Shown here in pieces: positions 42,789 to 52,646 of a DNA stretch of 64,000 nucleotides (its first letter is position 1; each line of letters opens with the position of its first letter). A program made the position numbers and the translations under genes. Below the pieces are notes generated by a model that ran no database searches, had not been told where the DNA came from, and was given only the letters and a program-made list of their open reading frames with translations. Source of the DNA: Spirosoma panaciterrae DSM 21099 (lineage in GTDB: Bacteria; Bacteroidota; Bacteroidia; Cytophagales; Spirosomataceae). The stretch is taken from the NCBI RefSeq assembly GCF_000374025.1, contig NZ_KB893177.1:62001-126000 (forward strand), read 5' to 3'.

Positions 42789-44927
42789 CTACTTACCAGC
42801 AACTTCTTTCAGGCTGGCGATCCCCATATTCCAGAAAATAAACGAGTAGATATCAGCCGTCATTTCGATGTTCTTTTTCGTATTACTCGCTCCGTGACCT
42901 GAGTTCGTGTCGATCCGAATCAAAACAGGATTGTTTCCTTTATACACCTCCTGAAGCGTAGCCGCATACTTGAACGAATGCGCGGGTACAACCCGGTCGT
43001 CGTGATCGGCTGTTGTGATCAGCGTGGCGGGATAATTCAGGCCGGGCTTGATGTTCTGAATGGGCGAATAGGCATACAAAGCCTTAAACTCGTCGGGATT
43101 ATCGCTGCTGCCATAGTCGGCAATCCAGTTCCAGCCGATGGTGAATTTATGGAACCGTAGCATGTCCATCACCCCTACCTGCGGAATGGCAACCCGAAAC
43201 AGTTCGGGACGTTGATTCATAACGGCCCCCACCAGCAAGCCCCCATTCGAACCACCCTGAATAGCCAGCTTAGCCGGGCTGGTGTATTTCTGGGCAATGA
43301 GGTATTCGGCTGCAGCAATAAAATCGTCGAACACATTCTGCTTTTTCAGCTTCATTCCCTGCTCATGCCATTTTTCGCCATATTCGCTGCCCCCACGCAG
43401 GTTGGCCTGAGCATATACTCCACCCTGTTCGAGAAAGGGAATCCGAAATGGACTGAAGGAAGGTGGTAAGCTGACATTAAACCCGCCATATCCGTAAAGC
43501 AGGGTTGGGTTTGTGCCGTCCAGTTTCAGCCCCTTCCGATAGGTAAGGAACATGGGCACTTTGGTACCATCTTTACTGGTGTAAAACACCTGTTTTGTTT
43601 CGTAAGCATCGGGTTTAAAATCAACTTCGGGCGCTCTGAAAACGGTACTTTTCCGTGTGGCAATGTCGTACCGATAAATGGTAGGTGGGAATGTGAACGA
43701 GGTGAAGGTGTAGAATACGAATTTGTCGTCTTTCTCACCCCCAAATCCACCTGCCGACCCTAAAGCCGGTAACTTTACTTCGCTTTCCCATTTGCCAGCA
43801 TAATCGTATACGTCAATTTTTGAGACAACGTCTTTACTGTATTCTACAAACAGTTTGCCACCAGCGGCCTGTACACTTCCTTCGGCAATCGGTTCGGGCT
43901 TTTCGGGGATAAGGTCAGCAAGCGTTTTTTTCCTGGTATCGAAGGCAACGACTTTGCTGTTTGGGGCTTTATCGTTGGTCAGGATCAACAACCGATCGCC
44001 ATCATTATCCACCACATCATAACTAAAATCGGTAATATCGGCCACTACAGGTGCGAAAGTCTTACTCCCGGCTTTAGCATCCAGAAAAAAGAGCGCATTC
44101 CCGTCTTTCCCTTTGCCCCGGTCGCTTACCGATAATAGGGCAAATCGTTCATCATCCGTAGTCCGCAGAATGTGGAACCGTTGCGGATTTTTGGCATCTT
44201 CATATACCAGCTTGTCGGCCGACTGTGGGGTATTGAGTTTATGATAAAATACCTGATGGTTTTCGTTTTTAGCAGCCAACGCGCTCCCTTCGGGTTTAGG
44301 GTATCGACTATAGTAAAACCCGTCACCCTGCCAGGCCGCTCCTGATACCTTCACCCATTCAATTTTTTCGGGTAAGTATTGCTTTGTAGCGAGGTCCATA
44401 ATCTGGTACTCCTGCCAGTCGGAACCGCCTTTCGACAGGCCGACTACGGCGTACTTACCATCTTTTGATAACGAGAAAGCGCCCAGCCGGGTAGTCCCAT
44501 CGGTCGACAGTTTGTTCGGGTCCAGGACCAGTTCGGGTTTACCATCGAGCCCTTTTTGACGATACAGAACCGCCTGGTTTTGCAGTCCATCATTTTTCGA
44601 GAAATAGAACCACTCACCTTTCCGGCTCGGTGCCGAATACTTCGGGTAATTATAGACCTGTTCCAGCCGATTCTGGAGCTGTTTGCGATAGGGTATCTGC
44701 GCCAGATAATCGAATGTAACCTTATTTTCGGCTTTGACCCATTCGGCCGTTTCAGCCGAGCGGTCGTCTTCGAGCCAACGGTACGGATCGGCTACCTGTG
44801 TACCATGATACGAATCGACCTGATCGGTCTTACGGGCGTGCGGATAGGTAAGCGGCTGCGTGGCCTGCCCCTGTACTCCCAGTGAACTTAGCATAAAACA
44901 TACATGAATAACCCCCAAATAACGCAT
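42789..44927 (-). CDS. Prolyl oligopeptidase (S9A)
   Basis: A 712-residue serine peptidase that cuts after proline in peptides. ATG 44927 is chosen because a signal peptide follows (YLGVIHVCFMLSSLGVQG), so the enzyme is probably exported. The N-terminal part has the S9A pattern (DPYRWLEDDRSAETAEWV), then a seven-bladed propeller. The catalytic triad is Ser in AIQGGSNGGLLVGAV, Asp in TADHDDRVVPAHSFK, and His in SGHGASNTKKN. Also seen are YGYGGFNVSLPP and YAQANLRGGSEYGEKWHEQG. The final 37 codons are duplicated at 41397-41510. No promoter was recognised with confidence. Confidence 0.94.
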   Translation of the reverse strand: MRYLGVIHVCFMLSSLGVQGQATQPLTYPHARKTDQVDSYHGTQVADPYRWLEDDRSAETAEWVKAENKVTFDYLAQIPYRKQLQNRLEQVYNYPKYSAPSRKGEWFYFSKNDGLQNQAVLYRQKGLDGKPELVLDPNKLSTDGTTRLGAFSLSKDGKYAVVGLSKGGSDWQEYQIMDLATKQYLPEKIEWVKVSGAAWQGDGFYYSRYPKPEGSALAAKNENHQVFYHKLNTPQSADKLVYEDAKNPQRFHILRTTDDERFALLSVSDRGKGKDGNALFFLDAKAGSKTFAPVVADITDFSYDVVDNDGDRLLILTNDKAPNSKVVAFDTRKKTLADLIPEKPEPIAEGSVQAAGGKLFVEYSKDVVSKIDVYDYAGKWESEVKLPALGSAGGFGGEKDDKFVFYTFTSFTFPPTIYRYDIATRKSTVFRAPEVDFKPDAYETKQVFYTSKDGTKVPMFLTYRKGLKLDGTNPTLLYGYGGFNVSLPPSFSPFRIPFLEQGGVYAQANLRGGSEYGEKWHEQGMKLKKQNVFDDFIAAAEYLIAQKYTSPAKLAIQGGSNGGLLVGAVMNQRPELFRVAIPQVGVMDMLRFHKFTIGWNWIADYGSSDNPDEFKALYAYSPIQNIKPGLNYPATLITTADHDDRVVPAHSFKYAATLQEVYKGNNPVLIRIDTNSGHGASNTKKNIEMTADIYSFIFWNMGIASLKEVAGK

Positions 44928-45156
44928 GGTTTGGCTGATGATAAGTGGTAAGAATCGTAATAGGCTACGAATTTCGACTTGAAATCGCAGAAACACCAAT
45001 TGTTTGGTATTTACTCTGTTTTACAAAAGGTTTCCTATTTATAGCTTATGTCAACATTAGTGCACCTCAACTGTATTTATTAGCTCATAAACTTGGATAT
45101 TTACCAAATAAATAGCTCATTTACAAAGGCTTCCTCAACCACCATTCTTTGTCTCG

Positions 45157-48100
45157 ATGATACGCTCTGGCTATCTGTACATAGTTGTGCTTTTCTGGAG
45201 CGTGTGGTTTCGGCCTGCTTGGGCGCAATTGACAGGTACACCTGTTTTTCGGGTCGATCATATTGGCGTTAGTGACGGACTTACCCAGGGTTCAGTTTAT
45301 TACCTGCACAAAGACAGCCGCGGCTTTCTGTGGTTCGGCACCCAGGATGGGTTGAACCGCTACGATGGCCATCATTTTCAAACCTATCGGCCTGCCCTGA
45401 CAAAAGATGGTATCGTACAGCCGGGCACCATTCGGGGAATTAACATATTTGGCATTGTAGAAGATACCGATGGGAACCTATGGATAGGTACAGAAGTAGG
45501 GCTGAACCGCTACGACCGCCGGCATGACCGTTTCGATTGCTTTTTTGTAAACGGCTCAAAGCCAGGGCGTTCTCGACTCACAAGCCGCACCATGCCTTTT
45601 GCTATTGACCAGACCAATCTAATTTATCTGAGCGATGCAGAAGGACTGGTACAGTTTAATTACCGGACGTTGCGCAAAACCATATTAGCGGCCAATCTGC
45701 ACCCGACCCACGAGTACGATCTGCAAAGCTCTGCGGTTAAGACGCCTGCGGGCGACATCTGGCTGCATGGCTCTACGGGCATTCAACGCTATGATCCCCA
45801 AACGCATAAACTATCCCGTTATTTTAGCAACCATCCCCACAATCTGGCAGGATCAGCCCAGGCGGTTTCGTCCTTTTTTATTGAAGATAGCATCGCCTGG
45901 CTTGGTACCCCAAAAGGCCTGATTCGGTTCAATTACCGGAAAGGCACTTTTCAAACGTATGATGTGGTCGGCAATCATCCGATTAGTTCAATCCATAGTC
46001 TGGCCGCCGACGACCGTGGCCGCCTTTGGCTCGGCACACAGCAGGATGGTGTTTTGTATTTTGATAAGCGTTCCCGCTTGTTTGGACAGGTAACCGATTT
46101 TCTGAAAGCAACCCGTCAGTTGAGCGAGTTTAGAATCAGCAAGGTATACGTAGATAACACGGGGATCGTTTGGGCCAATACAGACCCCGACGGTGTGGCC
46201 CGCATTGTGCCCGACGCTTTTTTGTTTGGCGGTTTTGTGAAGAGCCCGGCCAATGATGGGTTGCCTGCCAGTCAGAAACTGACCAATTATACCATTCGGG
46301 GCTTTCTGGAGGAACGTTTCGATCGGCTATGGGTACTCACCCAGGCAGGCATCAACGTACTCGACCCACGTACCAACCAAATAACCGAACGCTATTTTAC
46401 GTCACCGTCAGCCCAGGATGGGCGCCCTCCGATTGTCCCTAAAAGTTTATACCGTGATCCACAACGCCGTATCTGGGTAGGGCATGTTGGTGGCGTACTG
46501 GCATTTGACTCGAAAGCCAGAACGTTTACATCAATTCCTTTTTCGAACTCGACCCACCTTGTTGGCAGTAATTATGTGCGCAATATGGTCAGTATCAGCG
46601 ATAGCTTGCTACTGGCAGGTACAGAAGATGGCCTCTATTTGCTGAACACCATAACACACAACTGGTCAAAAGCCCCCGTACTGGATGGCCAGAATATATT
46701 CAGTATCTGGTACGATACCCAAGCGCATCAACTCTGGGTCGGTACCTATCTAAACGGCTATTACTGCTATCAACTCGATCAGCCAGCGGGCCACAAACCC
46801 CTCAACTGGCACTTCCTTCGCTCTGGTCTGAAAGGGTTTATGGTTCTACATATTCGACCCGATGCCAGCCTGCAAACAATCTGGCTTTCGTGCGACCGGG
46901 GGTTAGTAGCCCTGAAGGCTAATACCAGTCTATTTCGACTTTATACCGAACAACAGGGCTTGGCCAACTCATTTGTCTATGGCACAATTAGCGATGTTCA
47001 GCACAACCTCTGGATGAGCACGAACCGAGGCATTTCAAGGCTGGCCCCCGAAACGCAGGTTATCAAAAACTTTACCCCGAAAGATGGGCTCCAGGGATAT
47101 GAGTTCAATGGCAATGCTTTTATGCGGGCGGCCAATGGTGAGCTTTATTTTGGGGGTGTCAATGGGTTCAACCGTTTCCGGCCCGATGCTTTTCGAAGCA
47201 GTACCTTCAATCCATTCGTATATATCTACTCGCTTAGTATCAACGAACAACCGTATCGGTCCGAGACCTATGTTGGCGAAACGAAAGAAATCCATCTGGA
47301 TCACTCCCAGAATACATTAGCCCTTGAATTTGCGGCTCTTGACTTTTTTAGCAACGGTCATAATACGTACCAGTACCAACTTACAGGCTACGACGATCAC
47401 TGGGTTATGGCCGGAGAGCGGAACTACGTACGTTATGCCAACTTACCCCCTGGCAATTATACCTTTCAGGTTAAGGCAGCCAATCAGGATGGACACTGGA
47501 GCCATCGGATTCGGAAATTAGTTATCTACATCGAGCCCCCCTTCTGGAAAACAATCCCATTTGTACTAAGTGTCGTTTTATTATTGGTGGTTGTGGTTTG
47601 GTTCTGGATACGCCGTCGGGAGAACAGTATCCGCCAACAGCAGATTGATCGACTGCGGCTAGCCTACGATATTCAGGAGCAGGTTAAAAAAGACATTGCC
47701 CGTGACTTACACGATGAGATCGGCACACGCCTGGCAACCATCAAACTGTATACCAATCAACTTACCCAGCAGGCCGGTGAAACCCCAAAAATAGTTTCCC
47801 TCAAATCGACGGTGAACCAGTTAATTAACGATACGATCAGTGATGTACGGAATCTGCTCCGAAAGTTGAACCCACAGACACTGGAACGACATGGCTACGT
47901 GGCGGCTGTCGATGAGTTGTTCTCCCGAATTGGTGCCAGTGGCGGTATCATTGCTCAATTCGATGGGGGCGAAACCCTGGAAAACAATAATCGGCTCCCT
48001 GCCGAAACCGAAGTAATGCTTTACCGAATCACGCAGGAACTGGTTAGCAATTCGCTTAAGCATGCTAGTCCCCGACGCATCGGTTTACACCTAGAACCTC

Positions 48101-48345
48101 AACAAGATCAGCTAAACCTGGTTTATCAGGACGACGGCTTGGGCTTTAACTACGATCAGATACGCGGCAAAGCATCTGGCCTGGGCATGGGAAATATCGA
48201 ATCGCGGGTGGCTTTACTTGGAGGACGCATTACCTGGGAAAGCAAGCCAGGTTTTGGTGTAAAAGTTACTATCGAAATTCCGACCGACCCGTTCGGCCAT
48301 CAGCCTATTTACAAAGTGCTGATGAAACAGCCCCATGCCAATTAG
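45157..48345 (+). CDS. Propeller-type sensor histidine kinase (Reg_prop, Y_Y_Y, HisKA_3)
   Basis: A 1062-residue membrane kinase. Signal VVLFWSVWFRPAWAQ; about residues 25-700 contain two-component-regulator propeller repeats (GFLWFGTQDGLNRYDG, GNLWIGTEVGLNRYD, RLWLGTQQDGVLYF); a Y_Y_Y domain follows (YQYQLTGYDDHW, NLPPGNYTFQVKAANQDG). One transmembrane helix (TIPFVLSVVLLLVVVVWFWI) leads to HisKA_3 with phospho-acceptor His in DIARDLHDEIGTRLATIK, and HATPase_c (ITQELVSNSLKHA, DDGLGF, SGLGMGNIESRV). It ends there, without receiver or DNA-binding domains, so it needs a separate LuxR/NarL-type regulator, none of which lies nearby. It overlaps the exonuclease stop by 4 bp. Confidence 0.9.
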   Translation: MIRSGYLYIVVLFWSVWFRPAWAQLTGTPVFRVDHIGVSDGLTQGSVYYLHKDSRGFLWFGTQDGLNRYDGHHFQTYRPALTKDGIVQPGTIRGINIFGIVEDTDGNLWIGTEVGLNRYDRRHDRFDCFFVNGSKPGRSRLTSRTMPFAIDQTNLIYLSDAEGLVQFNYRTLRKTILAANLHPTHEYDLQSSAVKTPAGDIWLHGSTGIQRYDPQTHKLSRYFSNHPHNLAGSAQAVSSFFIEDSIAWLGTPKGLIRFNYRKGTFQTYDVVGNHPISSIHSLAADDRGRLWLGTQQDGVLYFDKRSRLFGQVTDFLKATRQLSEFRISKVYVDNTGIVWANTDPDGVARIVPDAFLFGGFVKSPANDGLPASQKLTNYTIRGFLEERFDRLWVLTQAGINVLDPRTNQITERYFTSPSAQDGRPPIVPKSLYRDPQRRIWVGHVGGVLAFDSKARTFTSIPFSNSTHLVGSNYVRNMVSISDSLLLAGTEDGLYLLNTITHNWSKAPVLDGQNIFSIWYDTQAHQLWVGTYLNGYYCYQLDQPAGHKPLNWHFLRSGLKGFMVLHIRPDASLQTIWLSCDRGLVALKANTSLFRLYTEQQGLANSFVYGTISDVQHNLWMSTNRGISRLAPETQVIKNFTPKDGLQGYEFNGNAFMRAANGELYFGGVNGFNRFRPDAFRSSTFNPFVYIYSLSINEQPYRSETYVGETKEIHLDHSQNTLALEFAALDFFSNGHNTYQYQLTGYDDHWVMAGERNYVRYANLPPGNYTFQVKAANQDGHWSHRIRKLVIYIEPPFWKTIPFVLSVVLLLVVVVWFWIRRRENSIRQQQIDRLRLAYDIQEQVKKDIARDLHDEIGTRLATIKLYTNQLTQQAGETPKIVSLKSTVNQLINDTISDVRNLLRKLNPQTLERHGYVAAVDELFSRIGASGGIIAQFDGGETLENNNRLPAETEVMLYRITQELVSNSLKHASPRRIGLHLEPQQDQLNLVYQDDGLGFNYDQIRGKASGLGMGNIESRVALLGGRITWESKPGFGVKVTIEIPTDPFGHQPIYKVLMKQPHAN

Positions 48346-48884
48346 TTAGGAAACTCCATAGGGGGTGCTACACGGGGAATCACTCCACGCGAATCATACT
48401 GAAGCAGCATCTCGAATAAAAGAACGGTAGCCGCGGCATCGCCTTGTGCCCGGTGCCGTCCATGCAACGGAATACCCAGCGACTTACAGAGCTTTCCGAG
48501 ACTATAGGAAGGATAGCCGGGAATCACTTTCCGACTGGTACGGACCGTACAGAGTGTACGCCGATAGTAATCGTACCCCAGCCAGTTTAACTCTTTTTTG
48601 ACGAAGTTAAAGTCGAAACTAACGTTGTGAGCCACAAAAATGGCGTCCTCGGTAATTCGCAATACCGACTCAGCAATATCGGCAAACGTTGGGGCCTCCT
48701 GAACCATTTCATCTGAAATACCCGTCAGATACTGAATAAATGGCGGAATGGGGCAACCCGGATTCAGAAGTGAATGAAACGAATCAACAACCTGCTGGCC
48801 GTCGTGACGAAAGATGGCAATTTCAGTAAGACGAGTAGGGCCATTTATACCCCCAGTTGTTTCAACGTCGACGATACAATACAC
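48342..48884 (-). CDS. DnaQ-like 3'-5' exonuclease (DEDDh)
   Basis: A 180-residue single-domain exonuclease of the DnaQ/epsilon superfamily. All three Exo motifs are visible: DVETTG at residues 6-11 (Exo I), HNVSFDF (Exo II), and HRAQGDAAATVLLF (Exo III with the histidine of the DEDDh subgroup). There is no GIY-YIG or polymerase part, so it resembles the stand-alone proofreading-like proteins or the N-terminal part of DinG-like fusions. The substrate is probably DNA or RNA 3' ends. It converges on the histidine kinase gene with a 4-bp stop overlap. Confidence 0.9.
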   Translation of the reverse strand: MYCIVDVETTGGINGPTRLTEIAIFRHDGQQVVDSFHSLLNPGCPIPPFIQYLTGISDEMVQEAPTFADIAESVLRITEDAIFVAHNVSFDFNFVKKELNWLGYDYYRRTLCTVRTSRKVIPGYPSYSLGKLCKSLGIPLHGRHRAQGDAAATVLLFEMLLQYDSRGVIPRVAPPMEFPN

Positions 48885-48959
48885 AGAACATTCGTTATCA
48901 GTTACCCCGTCAACAGCGAATAGCCAATAATCAGTTCGCCATTGACTTCGTGAAATCCA

Positions 48960-50465
48960 TTATTCCTGCAATGCTGACACTTGGAGCGGCTGCGTTTGAA
49001 CGGGTCTACGCGCCACTACGCCCTGTCGAATCAGTTGGAGGGTATAGTCCAGAATATAATCCCGGTTGTTCATTAAATCGTTGTAACTGCGCGAAACCGT
49101 GAAGTCGGGCTCTACCGTAAACCCGTTTGATCGGTCGGCATTCACAGCATGGGTTAGCTTTTTGAGTGGAATACGAACCTGAATCCGTGAATTGGGCAGT
49201 ACAATCGTTTTAAAATGCCCGGCAAAATCGCCCCAGTACGCGCTCCCGCTGGGTTCGCCAACAAACGTACCCATACCCGCATCGAGCGTTTTGGCCAGTA
49301 CAGTAGTTGTGGCGGAAAAAGAGGCCCCGTTCAACAGAAAATACAAATTCCCCGTAAACGCATCTTTATGCCGTGGGCGGTATTTATGCCGGAACGAGCG
49401 ACTCGTAAATCCCCCCCCTTTTTCTGATCTGTATTGTAAACTGAAATTAAGGGCCGAAAAAGGGTTCCAGGGGGTTACCAGTTCGGCTCTGACAGCCCGT
49501 TTCATATCCTCGTGTTCCATCATTCGGAACGATTTAGGCATCCAGTAGCGTAGCAATCGGGCTGAGTTAAGTACGATGCCGCCACCGTTGCCCTGCATAT
49601 CCACAACCAGGTTTTTGATATTCTCTTCCTTAATCTGTTTGAAAGCTCGCTTCAGTCGTCGCTTGAATGCCAATTGAAACGGATCTTTCTTCTTTAACCC
49701 CATGAATGAGGAAACGCGCAATACAGCCGTACGGGTGAGGGTATCCACAACGTTGACGGAAAGATTCGGGCGTCGATCAATATCGACACCATACCGGCGC
49801 TGGATCGTCCGCCGAAAATCCTGCAGCGACAAACAGGCGATTCGCTCCTCTCGAGTCAACGTATCCGTAGCCAGCCGATAGGTAATCCGAACCGAATCGG
49901 CCGAGCCAAACCAGGCTGCATAGTAATCGGCAAACTGCACTGTGCTCCAGAATCGGCGTCCCGTCAGATTATCGCCATCAGAGCCCGAGCGATCGGCCTC
50001 CATCAGTTCATGATGCAGATCAGCCACTGCCCGTCCATTGATCATCAGCAATTCGGTTCCCCGCTGAAGCGACGTATCCGAGGAGACATTATGACTGATA
50101 AAATACCGATTATCGACGGGCCGAATGTAAAATGGTAAATAGCGGGTTTGCTTACCAATGTAGTTCCGACGGTGATTCAGATTGGTATGCCCATCTTTCA
50201 GAGCAGCGACTAACGGGCTTACGTGATGATAAAACGACAGATAACTCATCGGGGCCGTCAGCCTATTGTACAACGAGTCGTAGAGTTGCTCCATCCGGGT
50301 CTGCGATGTGTAAAACCCCATTCCCGGATGCAGGCCGTCGAGTTTATGTTTTAAATACGAAATATCAGCCCGGGCCTGAGCAGGGGTAAGCTCCTGAGCG
50401 GTGGCTACGTGATTACAAAAGTGGAGTAAAATGCTCGCTGCAAGCAGAATTCGGCCAATCCTCAT
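48960..50465 (-). CDS. S41-family (C-terminal processing-like) peptidase
   Basis: A 501-residue exported protein (signal ILLAASILLHFCNHVATAQ). An all-helical N-terminal region (ARADISYLKHKLDGLHPGM) precedes the catalytic part: IKNLVVDMQGNGGGIVLNSARLL, then GNLYFLLNGASFSATTTVLA with the likely nucleophile serine, and GTFVGEPSGSAYWGDFAG. This matches S41 proteases, although a canonical PDZ domain is hard to see (TELLMINGRAVADL may be its remnant). The catalytic lysine position is uncertain, so activity is not guaranteed. It lies on the same strand as, and upstream of, the exonuclease by 75 bp. Confidence 0.82.
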   Translation of the reverse strand: MRIGRILLAASILLHFCNHVATAQELTPAQARADISYLKHKLDGLHPGMGFYTSQTRMEQLYDSLYNRLTAPMSYLSFYHHVSPLVAALKDGHTNLNHRRNYIGKQTRYLPFYIRPVDNRYFISHNVSSDTSLQRGTELLMINGRAVADLHHELMEADRSGSDGDNLTGRRFWSTVQFADYYAAWFGSADSVRITYRLATDTLTREERIACLSLQDFRRTIQRRYGVDIDRRPNLSVNVVDTLTRTAVLRVSSFMGLKKKDPFQLAFKRRLKRAFKQIKEENIKNLVVDMQGNGGGIVLNSARLLRYWMPKSFRMMEHEDMKRAVRAELVTPWNPFSALNFSLQYRSEKGGGFTSRSFRHKYRPRHKDAFTGNLYFLLNGASFSATTTVLAKTLDAGMGTFVGEPSGSAYWGDFAGHFKTIVLPNSRIQVRIPLKKLTHAVNADRSNGFTVEPDFTVSRSYNDLMNNRDYILDYTLQLIRQGVVARRPVQTQPLQVSALQE

Positions 50466-50629
50466 CGATCCAAGTTACGGTAGACGACGGCCTACTTCTG
50501 ACCGTATCATTCGTTAAGTGAAGATACGATCAGACGTAACTAGAATCAATGAAATTTGTTTAAAACTTCTTTAAAATTTTGCCTATGCCCCTTTAAACAG
50601 CATAATTCATCGATTTAGTTACTAATTTA

Positions 50630-50923
50630 TTAACTATCCTTTCGGTGAGGGATTACTGCCCAGTGCTTCACACCTGGCATATGTTCGCTGACAATAGCTG
50701 CTGCTACTTCTTCCAGATTTTCTTCGTTTGTGGTAAAGAACAAGCTTTTAGGCTCATTATCGGTTTGGGTCGGACGAACCTCATAGTATTCGTTGTGATG
50801 CTCGATAGCGTGTTTTTCAACAAGTTGGTAGTGTGCCATAGGTAGTTCATACAGTTTAGTAACGTTAACCTGGTTTAAGGTAGGATGTTTAACCGCTCCT
50901 GGGCTGTCGCAGTCCAATACCAT
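50630..50923 (-). CDS. Small protein of unknown function
   Basis: I do not recognise this 97-residue protein. It has no membrane segment or signal. The central part (LVEKHAIEHHNEYYEVRPTQTD) is polar, followed by LFFTTNEENLEEVAAAIVSEHMPG and a basic end. ATG 50923 lies 14 bp after the stop of the EamA transporter gene on the same strand; an internal ATG at 50839 (MAHYQLVEKH) is an equally possible start. Codon usage matches its neighbours, which supports a real gene. Confidence 0.5.
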   Translation of the reverse strand: MVLDCDSPGAVKHPTLNQVNVTKLYELPMAHYQLVEKHAIEHHNEYYEVRPTQTDNEPKSLFFTTNEENLEEVAAAIVSEHMPGVKHWAVIPHRKDS

Positions 50924-50936
50924 GACCAATCAAGTA

Positions 50937-51818
50937 TTATCCTAGAATGGTAATCAATATAGCCCCTGTTACCATAACTCCGGCTCCGATCAGTTTACGA
51001 GCAATCCCCTGCTCGCGAAAAAACTGGTAGCCGAACAACACGCTTAACAGGGCCGACGTTTGAAACAGGGCTAATGCATAGCCCACAGGCATGCTAGCCA
51101 GCGCTATATTACTCGCAACCTGGGTAAGCCCAACCGAAAGGCATAGCGCCATAAAAATAAACCGTTGATTCGCCAGCAGCTTCACCTGCTCCTGCCACTG
51201 CTTTCGCATGGTTAGCACAATCCAGACCAACGTACAGCCAAAGCCTAACAGGCACCAGTAAAAAAACGCGATGGTAGGCGTTGATACTAAAATAGCTCTC
51301 TTTAAAAATACGCCATCGATAGCGGAAAAAACCAGTGCCGCGAGTCGTAATTTCACTTCAGGACGTTGAAACATCTGCCACGAAAACCCTCTACGCTCCT
51401 GTTTGTCAGCCAGTACGATATAACTCCCGGTAATGATGAGTACGATGCCTGCCAATCCCCACCAACCTGGAATTTCCTGCAATAAAAATACGCCTGCTAT
51501 CAACCCAACCACCGATTTATAGGCATTGATCGGCCCCAGAACAGACAAGTCGCCAATTTGCAGGGCCTTTACCAGAAACACATTGCCAAACACAGCCAAT
51601 ACGCTGGTGAACAACATATTCAACCAAAACTCAGAAGATAGACCCTGAAAGCGTAGCTGAGACCAGAAACACAGGCAAACTAACGACAGGAAGCCATACG
51701 TAGCCGAGATAACGAACAAAGGGTCGGTGGCACGTTGTGTCAACTGCTTTTGAAACACGTTCGAAAGTGGATTGGCAAGTATACGCACCAGAACGGCCAG
51801 AGAAGTAATCGTAACCAT
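50937..51818 (-). CDS. EamA/DMT-family transporter
   Basis: A 293-residue membrane protein with about ten hydrophobic helices arranged as two EamA repeats: first half with AVFGNVFLVKALQIGDLSVLGPINAYKS and LLQEIPGWWGLAGIVLIITG, second half with LCLSVGLTQVASNIALASMPVGYALALF and FFREQGIARKLIGAGVMVTGA. The family exports or imports small metabolites; no substrate can be named. The unknown 97-residue protein follows 14 bp downstream and may be co-transcribed. Confidence 0.88.
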   Translation of the reverse strand: MVTITSLAVLVRILANPLSNVFQKQLTQRATDPLFVISATYGFLSLVCLCFWSQLRFQGLSSEFWLNMLFTSVLAVFGNVFLVKALQIGDLSVLGPINAYKSVVGLIAGVFLLQEIPGWWGLAGIVLIITGSYIVLADKQERRGFSWQMFQRPEVKLRLAALVFSAIDGVFLKRAILVSTPTIAFFYWCLLGFGCTLVWIVLTMRKQWQEQVKLLANQRFIFMALCLSVGLTQVASNIALASMPVGYALALFQTSALLSVLFGYQFFREQGIARKLIGAGVMVTGAILITILG

Positions 51819-51956
51819 GAGTAGCAGCCGAGTTCATTAACACAAACGAAACACAGATCATCGTAGCCATTCGTCTTTTCGCTTCCTTGCTGTAGCGCAT
51901 TCTGTTACGAACCCACCCGCAAGTCGATTGTCTCACAGCTTTTTTTCGCTATTCAC

Positions 51957-51987
51957 TTTCCTGATTCACAAATATTTCGTACCTTTG
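51957..51987 (+). promoter_or_regulatory. Promoter of the DUF177-rpmF-lipid operon
   Basis: TACCTTTG (51980-51987), with GC following, is a perfect -7 box; TTTC (51957-51960) sits 19 bp upstream as a fair -33 element. The leader is about 26 nt and holds GGAGAGGAG, unusually close to a Shine-Dalgarno sequence, before the GTG start. Confidence 0.65.
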
Positions 51988-52018
51988 CGCTCCTATTTTT
52001 GGAGAGGAGACACGAAAG

Positions 52019-52564
52019 GTGAACGCATTACGCGCATACGACATTCATATTGTCGGTCTGGACAACAAACGACACGAATACGACTTCACGTCGGACGATG
52101 CGTTTTTTGCTGCGCTGGATCAGGATTTGATCGAGAAAGGAAATGTACATACGCATTTGCTGCTGGACAAATCGGAAACCATGATTCGGCTCGATTTTCA
52201 GATCAAAGGCACCGTCGGGCAAGTCTGCGACCGCTGCCTCGACGACTATGATGAGCCAGTGGACATACGGCATACCATGCTGCTGAAATTTGGTGATCAT
52301 AACGAAGAGCTGACCGACGAGATTGAACTTATTGAGCGACATACGGCCACAATTAACGTAGCCCGTTACATCTTTGAGTTCATTAGCCTGTCTCTTCCTA
52401 TGAAACGCCTGCATCCGCGTTTCCGGACCGAAGAGGATTCAGACGATGACGATCAGAATGGTAAAGTAATTTACCGCACGGATGCCGAAGCTGACGACGT
52501 AGATGAACAACAGCAGGATATTGACCCTCGCTGGGCAGCTCTACGAAAATTAAACGATAACTAA
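52019..52564 (+). CDS. DUF177 (YceD-like) protein
   Basis: A 181-residue protein encoded just before rpmF, the usual place for DUF177 (YceD), a protein linked to 23S rRNA processing or ribosome assembly in other bacteria. The family signature is the cysteine pair region GTVGQVCDRCLDDYDEPV, and IELIERHTATINVARYIFEF and SLPMKRLHP follow; the C-terminus is acidic (EEDSDDDDQ). It starts with GTG at 52019, since no ATG is near and a purine-rich site precedes it. First gene of the operon that continues through rpmF, plsX and fabH. Confidence 0.85.
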   Translation: MNALRAYDIHIVGLDNKRHEYDFTSDDAFFAALDQDLIEKGNVHTHLLLDKSETMIRLDFQIKGTVGQVCDRCLDDYDEPVDIRHTMLLKFGDHNEELTDEIELIERHTATINVARYIFEFISLSLPMKRLHPRFRTEEDSDDDDQNGKVIYRTDAEADDVDEQQQDIDPRWAALRKLNDN

Positions 52565-52646
52565 ACTGGTACCAGGTGAGTAGTTTTTAAGGTATCCTCT
52601 GAACTACGAGCCTCAAACTGCGAACTTCAAACTGTAAAACAAGACA

